NCBI GenBank assembly: GCA_032718475.1 | Contig: JAUCBJ010006379.1 | Coordinates: 1-36,185, forward strand | Source of the DNA: Nemertoderma westbladi | Taxonomy: Eukaryota; Xenacoelomorpha; Nemertodermatida; Nemertodermatidae | Direction: 5' to 3' | Length of the DNA: 36,185 bases | Part shown: positions 29,010-36,185 of the stretch, piece by piece | Position numbering within the stretch: the first letter of the stretch is position 1 | Layout: every line of letters starts with the position of its first letter | The notes under the pieces: model-generated | Told to the model about the DNA's origin: nothing | Seen by the model: only the letters and a program-made list of their open reading frames with translations | Database searches by the model: none | Position numbers and translations under genes: made by a program

Positions 29010-29258
29010 TGCTGCACGAAGGCCCCACGCAAATTCTACTTGGAAAATTTTCAAACTTTTGCCAAACAACATGTGTACCAAGTTTGGATAGATTTCATCA
29101 AGGATTGGCCGAGTTATTAACGTTTAAAATAAAATACTGAAAAAAAACGCGACAGAACGACAGAACGGCAGAACGACAGAACGACAGAACGACAGGTTGA
29201 TTAATGGTACCACTACGCTAAGGCTCACTCACTTCGTGGCTCGCCCCACATCCCTGGA
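29010..29258 (+). mobile_element. Terminal part of an unidentified repeat, with 8-bp microsatellite
   Basis: Contains GTACCAAGTTTGGATAGATT then TCATCAAGGATTGGCCGAGT, a six-unit ACAGAACG array at 29151-29198, and an end segment GCTAAGGCTCACTCACTTCG then TGGCTCGCCCC. A related ACCAAGTTTGG...CATCC block lies inverted at about 27005-27056. The GCTCGCCCC end abuts the broken RT of LINE B, so this may be the edge of an insertion into it. Family unknown. Confidence 0.45.
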
Positions 29259-31200
29259 GTTACTATAAAAGCAAAGATCATCAGCGAATAGTAAGATAAT
29301 TATTTCACCGATGTCCTTCGCAAATCTCTTAATTAATTGACCAGATCATATATATATATAAGATAAAAAAAATGGGCTTAATTAACGAGTCTCCCTGTAG
29401 TAGACCTCTAGTTTGCTGGATAACTTTGGATTTCCGGAGACCATCATAGATTTGAATGAAGTTTAAATCCAGAATTGCTATAATAATGTTAAGTAATTTT
29501 CCTCGAATGTTGAAAGAATTTTTTAATTTAAGTAACAATTTATATCGCGGGACGGAGTCGAATGCCTTCCTAAAGTCTATGAATGCGCAGTAGAGAGGCT
29601 TTCTGGGTGTGGAGAGATTTAAATGAATTCTATTTATAAGTTGAGCCAGTGGTGCCATAATCAACTTTCCAGGCATAAACCCAAATTGTTCAATCGGGAT
29701 CTTGTGAGATAGTGACTTTCTCAAGCGAGTTTCAATGAGGCCTGTAAATACCTTATAAAGATTGTACAGTAGTGAAATTCCTCTATATGCATCGGGATTG
29801 AAGCGCGAACCTTTTCCTTTAAAAAGGACTTCCCTGAGGCTTGTTTTCCAGTAAGTTACCAGAGTTCCGGTGGATACAATTGTGTTAAACATTGAGGTTA
29901 GAATAAACAATATAACTGGGAGGGCGGTTTTCAGTAGCTCGTAAGGTCCACCTGACTTACCATTTGATTTGCGATTCAAGTTTGCCGATACTTCTTCCTC
30001 TGTAAAAGGCGCCATATCATCGTCGGTGTCCATCTCGAGATTCTTGTACTCAATTGCAAGCTCATTGAATGAACCTTGATCGTCACTGTCTCCACCTAAA
30101 AGTTTTGAAAAGTGGTCCTCCCACTTATCAATTGGAACCGGACAGCTTGATTGAGGCTTGTTCTTCTTACACCATTTGTATGGGTAACTCGGCATCGGTA
30201 ATCAGTTTCCCTTCGATTTGTTTAGCATATTCCACTTGTTTTTGCATTAGGAGAAGTTTGTGTTGTTGTTTCTCCTCGCACAGCAACAGTCTGATTGATG
30301 CTTCGGATTTCGTGGTGGTGTTGAGATTCAAGATGGCTTTACGCTTCTCGTAGCACGACGAATCAAACCATGGTTTGTCGTGGTGGCTGGATGGTTTCGA
30401 TATCGGAGCAGTGTCCCTTACAGCGCTAGTAAGCGTATCGTAGGCATCGTCTAGCCTATTTTGAAGAATGAGTTCTTTGGTAAGTTCAAGTTTATCACTG
30501 TTCTGGAGTGTTTGAATATCGACCATTCGTTTCCACGCAGGTGTAATCACGCTCTCTGCCGATTTTGCAGTCCTTTCGTTGGCCCATGTGGCGCGAACTG
30601 GTATATGTTTCCTAAGGGGGTTCGGGATATGGGGGATAGAGGTTGATTGATGGTTGGAATACACTAAAGACGGCGCTGCTGCCGTTGTGACATATATATG
30701 TAGGCGATTTATCATTTTGAAGCCATAGTTCAACGGCGCCCATGAGGTCGTTCAGTGCGACTGCCTTTGGATTATCTTCAACATTGATTCGAGCATTAAA
30801 GTCCCCGCCTAAGATAATTGGGATATTACAATTTGTTGGCTGTTCGTCTAAAATACAGAGGACTCCCTCAATAAGGTCTTCGAGGCTTGTATCCGGATTG
30901 AAATAACAGCACAGAAATGTAGCGATATCGGTAGAGATTGCCACATAGTTATCATCTTTAGAAATTAGTTTCGGGTTTAAATGCGGCTTGGCGGCAATTG
31001 TTACTCCTCCTTTTGGTCATCCCAGTTGACCCTTTAGTTGCCAGGCTATCGAATGAATAAAAACCAGGTAGGTTAACGTTGTTTAAGGTAAGAGTTTCAC
31101 TAAGTAAAAGAACATTGTTTTGGAATATTGGGTCGTTGTGTGATGAGTCTATAACCGATTTTAGGCCCTCCACATTCCATAGAATAATGGAAAGCTGATC
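29259..31200 (-). pseudogene. Non-LTR retrotransposon B: ORF2 (endonuclease + RT), frameshifted
   Basis: The minus strand starts near 31195 with LSIILWNVEGLKSVI and LLLSETLTL (endonuclease N-terminus with its Glu). It shifts frame near 30960, continues ISTDIATFLCCYFNPDTSLE and IILGGDFNARI (catalytic DFN), shifts again near 30700 through the linker (HHDKPWFDSSCYEKRKAIL), and enters the RT at about 30190. The RT shows AYRGISLLYNLYKVF, EQFGFMPGK, AFIDFRKAFDSVPR, TRGLLQGDSL, and LLFADDLCFY near 29270-29290. Sequence beyond about 29258 belongs to another repeat, so the thumb is missing. At least three frameshifts and one stop before the FADD box make it dead. Confidence 0.85.
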
Positions 31201-31312
31201 GGGAGGATTCGTTTCTTGTCAATTGGGAGTACTCTCATACGTCGCTGCCAGGTAGACTGCCTTCATGATTCCTAACTATCCTGGGTTGAAACTTTAGATT
31301 CTCTCTATCGGA

Positions 31313-31402
31313 GATGCTCAGGAAGTGACGCTTTATCGTAGCCCCATGTTAAGGCTCATGTTGATGCTCAGGAAGTGACGCTTTATCGTAGCCCCAGGTT
31401 TA
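31313..31402 (+). repeat. Direct duplication of about 39 bp
   Basis: ATGCTCAGGAAGTGACGCTT then TATCGTAGCCCCA occurs at about 31313-31346 and again at 31364-31397, each followed by GTTTAAGGCT or GTTTAGGCT-like sequence, just before the readable RTE coding region. Confidence 0.85.
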
Positions 31403-33015
31403 GGCTGAATCACCAGCCGATCGCCTCAATGGTTGGAAGGCCCACTTTGAAAAGCTCCTCAATAATGACAGGGTATTGCCTGATAACTTTATAGAAGTAA
31501 AAGTGTCTGAGTCTGTACTCCTAGATATTCCCATTGGTGATATCTCCTTTGCAGAAGCGAAGGCTGCTGCAAAGAGCATTAAGACCAATCGTGCCAGTGG
31601 AGTTGATGGTGTTCCCCCTGAGGTCTTTAAAATACCTGAGTGTTTAAAGCTCATCTATCCCATCATAGTAGACATGTACCGAACAACAAGAGTCCCACAA
31701 GAAATGAAAACAAATAAGTTGGTGCCAGTTCCCAAGAAGGGCAACCTAACACTCTATGGTTCTTTTCGGGGAATCTCATTGATCTCGATTGCTGCAAAGC
31801 TATACAATAGAATTCTATTAAATTGCATTAGGGATCCCATTGAGAGACTGCTCTGTGGAAATGAGAATGGGTTCCGTAAAGGTCATGGGACCATGGAGCC
31901 CATTTTGGCACTTAGAAGGATAATTGAAGAGTTATCAAAAAAGAAAGACAGGCATCTGGCTGTTATCTTTGTTGACTTCTTCAAGGCCTTTGATTCAGTC
32001 TCTTGCTCATGAAGTATGTTCAGCATACTTTCATTATATGGGATTCCTGATGAAATTATTGCAGCAATCAGATCAGTATACGATGGTTCGACAACATTTG
32101 TCTACTGTTGACGGTGACACAGAACCATTTGAAGTGTTATGGGGCGTCCTCCAGGGAGACACACTTGCACCATTCTTGTTCATAATTGTTGTTGACTATG
32201 TTCTACGCATGTCCTTAGATCATCATAATGATGATGGGGTGATGATAACTCCACCCACTGGCTCCAGAAGTCGAGGAAATCCTGCCAAGTACCTAACTGA
32301 TTTAGACTTTGCTGATGACTTAGGAGTACTTTCAGAATCACTAGAGGGAGCCCAACGGCTCCTCAGCTCATTAGAACATGCTTCTTCTAGTGTTGGTCTT
32401 TTTATTAACTCCAGAAAGACCAAAATTTTTACAGTTAACTTTGAAAGTCCTCAGCAAGTCTCTGATCGGATGAGCATAAGCTCAAAAGATGGTATGCTTG
32501 AGCATGTGGATGACTTCTGTTACCTGGGATCATGGATCCGAAAGTCAGGTGAGGACCTTCGAATACGTAAGGGAAAGGCATGGGCAGCCTTGAATAGGCT
32601 TTCCAGGATTTGGAAGTTACCGAGAATTAATCGGAAACTTAAGGTCCGATTATTTAAAGTAGCAGTAGTTCCAGTACTCCTCTATGGGAGTCCATGCTGG
32701 GATCTAACTGCTGAGGACACCAAATCTCTGGATGGCACATTCACAAGAATGTTACGCCGGGTTCATTGTGTCAAGTACAATGCACACATCTCCAACCAGA
32801 CACTATATAACATTGGAGGTGTCTCATTGGTTCCCATAAGCTTGACACTAGAACAAAATCGCCTCTGCTTTGCAGGACATTGCTTTCGCCGTGAGGACCA
32901 GCCAGTGCATAATCTTGTACTTTGGCAGCCTCATGGAGTGAATAAGCATGGTAGACAGCCCATGACTTTCTTGAGACGCATCTTAAAAGGACACTGGCCT
33001 TTAAGATGCGGATGA
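31393..33015 (+). pseudogene. RTE-type reverse transcriptase, frameshifted
   Basis: Starts in the pre-RT linker (NGWKAHFEKLLN at about 31415-31450). RT motifs follow: TNRASGVDGVPPEVFK, YGSFRGISLISIAAKLYNRI, NGFRKGHGT and IFVDFFKAFDSV near 31990. There the frame is broken between about 31995 and 32110; part of the lost stretch is readable in the first frame as LYGIPDEIIAAIRSVYDG, followed by a TGA. From about 32110 the second frame is intact to 33015: WGVLQGDTLAPFLF, LDFADDLGVL (catalytic box), GLFINSRKTK, DFCYLGSWI, VLLYGSPCWDLT. The YLGSWI and LLYG-W-LT signatures are typical of RTE-clade thumbs. No endonuclease is present, so the copy is 5'-truncated. Confidence 0.88.
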
Positions 33016-33125
33016 TCTAGCAAATGTCATGGGTGCTAGGGAGTTGTGGCGGTGCAATTTTGTCAAAAAGCCGGCACAGCATTTTTAAAAATGCAGCTGC
33101 AATGCAGCATGCCGATCGTAGTAGT

Positions 33126-33949
33126 GGATTAAAGATAGCATCGGCGCTTTCTTCAGAATGACACACAATATGGAAAGCAGTGAAAGGCTGCTGCTGAGTT
33201 GGAAGAAAACCGTTGTTCTGAGATTGCTCCAACTTGAATACGTGGTCGAAAGGTATCTTCTTCTCTTTGAGATGGAGTTTCACCTTCTCGGGAGTATTTT
33301 CGGGTTTCAGCCGACCGACTCTGATATGGTATCGGGGGGCGGCCCTCGCTACTGCTTCGAGGCCTGCAGAGGTTTCCGAACCTCCCGAGCCTGTTGCTAT
33401 GACTACTGGCTGATGAGCTGATACTCTTTTCGGGTTCTGGTTTCCCGGGCTGGTGGCCGAGGTAGCATTCCGGTGAGACTTTTCTGATTGAGGGTGATCG
33501 GGTACTGTACTCGGCTGACTCTGCAATCGACCACGTACCCTCCTACGTTTGGATGGATCTATCCATTCGTTTGGTTGGGGATCGGAGATGTTCGGATCAT
33601 CAGGATCGATGTTGGGATTTGAACCAGATGAAGCTGAGGTTGGAATAGAAACGGTAGACACAGGCGGTGATGGCTTACTGCCGCTAGGGCGTGGTGTCGA
33701 TTTCGGCTGCATTTTCCCACCTACTTCACCTCTAATACGGATAGTTTTATGGTGAGCTTGCACTGTCTCTTGGCGAGCATCTGCTATTCGGCCAACGGCC
33801 ATGGTAAACAGAGCGCTCATCTTAGATAAGGAATCGGTTATTGACTTCTCCTCATCGATTGACATGCTTTTCTTTTGCTTCGTTGTGCGGACCAGCGCGA
33901 GAACCTCACTTTGCAGAGTTAGGTAATCGTCCACACAGGACTCCATCAT
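33126..33949 (-). pseudogene. LINE B ORF1, C-terminus cut off by the RTE insertion
   Basis: The first real ATG is at 33949 (a second follows directly at 33946); the longer frame would need TTG. Predicted protein: residues 1-60 helical with acidic/leucine spacing (DDYLTLQSEVLALV), likely a short coiled coil; a long Pro/Ser/Asn-rich linker (about 85-190) with a basic KRRRVRGR cluster; then an RRM-like module, RYHIRVGRLKPENTPEKVKL, FDHVFKLEQ, FTAFHIVCHSEESADAIFNP. The authentic sequence stops at about 33126. The open frame continues to 33017 only by reading the RTE 3' UTR in antisense, giving a chimeric tail. The terminal WP...VR segment usual in such ORF1 proteins is missing. It lies on the same strand and upstream of LINE B ORF2, so the two probably belong together. 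Confidence 0.7.
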
Positions 33950-34521
33950 ATAATTAATATAATTAATCAATAAATCAATCAATTAATAAAATAATTCCCG
34001 GTAGGTATGGCAGTGCAGTTTTCCCGGTGCATTGTCAAATAAAAGCTTTCATTTTTATTATTGACAGATTATTAACTTACCCAGAGCTGAGTCGGGCCTT
34101 GCGCTTGCAGTTGTATTAGAGACCACCCACTGATGATAATACTCTGACTGATAATAATCGGATTTTGTGTGTTATTATTAGATAATCACTTCTCACCTTT
34201 TCCTTTGTGTAGCTTTAGTTTAGAGTCATTATGAAATGGCAACGTTCTGTATGAAGGCGTCCTAATTATAGTTCTATAGTAGTAGTTAGTAGCTGGGTCT
34301 GTTACAGGGCAAGAGGCATCTATTAAATGGCGACACTCTGTCTCGAACGAGTTCGGTATACTGATGAAATTCACATTAGACGGCGCGGCCTATTTCTAGT
34401 AGCTGGGTCCGAATTCAAGGGCGATAGTAACTGAAAAAAAATTACAATATAAGGCTCTGGCTCTGTGCTAACAGAGTCGACATATTTGGGTGATTTTATG
34501 ATTATGTAATTATTATTTATC
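33950..34521. other. Probable LINE B 5' region and intergenic sequence
   Basis: The sequence just upstream of ORF1 may be its 5' UTR, but no boundary is visible. A minus-strand frame at 34186-34374 has no known domain; ACCCAGCTACTA words repeat at about 34280 and 34400. Confidence 0.35.
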
Positions 34522-34782
34522 GAGACAGGGGGGGGGGGGGGGGGGGGGGGGAACTGGACGCAAAACTTACCTTGGCGAATTAATATCCCGCCTCAATGTT
34601 AAATTCTCAATTTAGGGAAAGGAGCAGGTTACAGTTGCACGTTATTTTAACCAAAACAATTAATTAAATTCATGATAGAACAGGTTACAGTTTTATTTTT
34701 GAGAGTAATCATCTGTTATTTGCGTCGAATTCCCAATGGAGAGGGATGCATTTTTATTGCGTGCAGTTTCCCCCCCTATCTG
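34522..34782. mobile_element. MITE-1 copy c, 261 bp
   Basis: The left end is GAGACA, G24, AACTGGACGCAAAA; the right end is ATTGCGTGCAGTTT, C7, TATCTG. The interior matches the other copies (GCGAATTAATATCCCGCC, AAAGGAGCAGGTTACAG, TTTTGAGAGTAATCATCTG). No target duplication is obvious (flanks ATTATTTATC and GTACATTG). Confidence 0.85.
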
Positions 34783-34950
34783 GTACATTGAAACGGTCGA
34801 AATTGCGGGTTTAAGTAAGCACGGGAAGCCAATTTTGAAAATCGGCTGTGATTGGCTGCTACCGACGTCACTACGCAGTGCTCCGATAATTTCTTATATT
34901 GTTTTATATGGAGGGTGATTTTTCGATTGATTTAAATACACATTTAATCT
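34783..34950. other. Short spacer, nothing recognised
   Basis: No repeat or coding signal between MITE-1 copy c and the inverted RTE fragment. Confidence 0.5.
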
Positions 34951-34951
34951 C

Positions 34952-35513
34952 TACTACAGTACTACTAGGATAGGCATGCTGCATTGCAGCTGCATTTTTA
35001 AGAATGCTGTGCCGGCTTGTCGACAAAATTGCGCCGCCACAACTCCCTATCACCCATGACATTTGCTAGATCATGCATCTTCAAGGCCAATGGCCTTTAA
35101 GATGCGTCTCAAGAAAGTCATGGGCTGTACGGGGAGACGGTACGGGGAGGGGGGGTACAGTACAGAGGGAACGGTATGGGGAGGGGGGTACGGTATGGAG
35201 GGAACGGCATGTTCTTAGCATTCTTGTAAATGTGCCATCCAGAGATTTGGTGTCCTCAGCAGTTAGAGCCCATCATGGACTCCCATAGAGGAGTACTGGA
35301 ACTACTGCTGCTCTAAATAATCGGACCTTAAGTTTCCGATGAATTCTCTGTGACTTCCAAATCATTGAAAGCCCATTCAATGCTGCCCATGCCTTTCCCT
35401 TACGTATTCGAAGGTAGATATTCGAAGACCTGACTTCCGGATCCATGATCCCAGGTAACAGAAGTCGTCCACATGCTCAAGCATAGGCCTACCATCCTTT
35501 GAGCTTATGGTCA
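34952..35513 (-). pseudogene. RTE-like copy 2, 3'-terminal fragment with internal replacement
   Basis: The minus strand matches copy 1 from MSISSKDG/LEHVDDFCYLGSWI (35513-35440) through WAALN...SVRLFRA-like sequence to the LLYGS/SLDG region near 35230, then the end of the ORF and the 3' UTR down to about 34952 (TATCCTAGTAGTACTGTAGT). About 190-200 bp present in copy 1 (roughly 32757-32950) are missing and replaced by a G-rich repeat at 35127-35210. Frames are broken. It faces copy 1 tail to tail. Confidence 0.85.
35127..35210 (+). repeat. G-rich tandem repeat with GGTACGG/GGTATGG units
   Basis: GGTACGGGGAGGGGGGGTAC, then AGAGGGAACGGTATGGGGAG and GGGGGTACGGTATGGAGGGA, forms about two and a half units of roughly 35 bp. 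Several runs of four or more G could support a G-quadruplex. It replaces RTE sequence. Confidence 0.8.
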
Positions 35514-35830
35514 TAATCTTTTTATTATTTAATTATCATTTAATCTCAATCCTTTCATCTGTGCTTATATCAATTGAAAGCGGAGAGTCTTGCACGTCTT
35601 TTAACACTACAATTAATTTAATTCATGGAGATGAATATGATAAAATGAATCAATTCAAAATTATAAACTCGCAGATTCAAGCGATGCAACTAGTATACTA
35701 TTGTACTAATATCCACCTATTGCGATGCAGTATTGCTGTATTGCAGCTTAAGTTCATTAAGTTGAAATGGGTACGGGTCAGCTATGAGGCGCCGTTAACG
35801 CCAAAAGGTCAGCAATAATATTAAAGTTAT
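35514..35830. other. Intergenic stretch, nothing recognised
   Basis: An open frame at 35507-35818 starts in RTE sequence and has no domain; not supported as a gene. Confidence 0.5.
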
Positions 35831-35832
35831 TA

Positions 35833-36185
35833 TTTTGTTACATTTTTTCAGCTCTTTCATTTGATGTCATTTTCGGCCGAAATTTAGACCGAATTTTCGG
35901 CCGAAATTTCGACCGAAATTTCGGCCGAAATATTTTATTACATTTTTTCAGCTCTTTCATTTGATGTCATTTTCGGCCGAAATTTCGGCCGAAATCTCGA
36001 CCGAAATATTTTATTACATTTTCAGCTCTTCCAGTTGATGACATTTTCGGCCGAAATTTTCGGCCGAAAATGACATCAAATGAAAGAGCTGAAAAAAATG
36101 TAACAAAATATTTCGGCCGAAATTTCGGTCGAAATTTCGGCCGAAAATGACATCAAATGAAAGAGCTGAAAAAATGTAACAAAAT
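35833..36185. mobile_element. Fold-back palindrome with TTTCGGCCGAAA repeats, cut by window end
   Basis: 35836-36050 carries two full and one shortened unit, each made of ATTTTNTTACATTTTTTCAG, CTCTTTCATTTGATGTCATT and a cluster of TTTCGGCCGAAA or TTTCGACCGAAA. From about 36056 to the window end the same units run in the reverse orientation (AATGACATCAAATGAAAGAG, then CTGAAAAAATGTAACAAAAT). The centre, at about 36050, is itself TTTCGGCCGAAA-rich. Arms are over 130 bp and contain many short self-complementary dodecamers, so local and global hairpins compete. Non-coding; the right end is outside the window. Confidence 0.85.

Larger units (their letters stand above)
31250..33125 (+). mobile_element. 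RTE-like non-LTR retrotransposon copy 1, 5'-truncated, within LINE B
   Basis: The coding part is 31393-33015; the short 3' UTR ends at about 33125 in GATCGTAGTAGT, a likely (TAG)n tail. The same UTR is found inverted at 34952-35050. LINE B ORF2 ends at the left edge and LINE B ORF1 begins at the right edge, both on the minus strand, so the RTE copy most likely inserted between them. The 5' boundary (about 31215-31310) and a target duplication could not be fixed by eye. Confidence 0.7.

Noticed and set aside
25050-31200. LINE A (25050-25885) and LINE B (29259-31200) as one element split by a 3.4-kb insertion
   Set aside because: Sequences overlap just after the RT active site and differ there (LYLITGP against LCFYSNS), so they are separate copies of different lineages.

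Overview
The window looks like AT-rich nuclear DNA from an animal, most likely a marine invertebrate. The case rests on its mobile elements: several families of APE-type non-LTR retrotransposons (one RTE-like), a BEL/Pao LTR retrotransposon pol, a non-autonomous hAT element, several MITE families, long minisatellites, and no bacterial gene structure. I cannot name the phylum. I found no convincing host gene, rRNA or tRNA. The one possible host exon is a GC-rich open stretch at 27774-28113 that ends at a splice-donor-like GTAAGT.

Layout. 1-690 is an inverted-repeat element. 1381-1562 is a small TIR element. 1583-3046 holds two adjacent fold-back elements. 3279-8757 is a palindromic fold-back element (called FB-1 here) split by a 4.56 kb non-LTR retrotransposon at 3875-8435. 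Its ORF2 is intact, its ORF1 is broken, and the 6-bp target duplication is still readable. 8951-10190 holds two more FB-1 copies, one carrying a 260-bp MITE (MITE-1) with its own duplication. 10191-10573 is a 63-bp minisatellite. 10612-13033 is a 45-bp minisatellite of about 54 units, which explains the very long but spurious open frames there. 14609-15769 is a hAT-type non-autonomous element with a perfect 8-bp duplication and another MITE inside. 15980-17530 holds small repeats. 18035-19450 contains two copies of a second MITE family (MITE-2), one of them a hairpin dimer. 19566-23369 is a decayed BEL/Pao pol, followed by a tandem array of about 90-bp units and a possible 3' LTR remnant. 25050-26506 has pieces of a second non-LTR family. 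26735-28606 is bounded by inverted repeats. 27387-27642 is another MITE-1. 29265-33949 is a third non-LTR element (ORF1 and ORF2 on the minus strand), apparently interrupted by a plus-strand RTE-like copy at about 31250-33125. 34522-34782 is the third MITE-1. 34952-35513 is an inverted fragment of the same RTE family. 35833-36185 is a palindrome made of self-complementary CGGCCG-centred motifs, cut by the window edge.

The genes do not form a host pathway. Each coding block is a mobilisation gene (endonuclease/reverse transcriptase, RNase H, integrase, ORF1 nucleic-acid-binding protein) or a remnant of one. The main value of the window is the readable order of nested insertions: LINE into fold-back, MITE into fold-back, MITE into hAT, RTE into LINE. 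Two MITE families with different termini also share an internal core. I saw no defence, biosynthetic or other clearly new functional system. The best candidates for undescribed biology are the homopolymer-bearing fold-back and MITE families and the terminal palindrome.
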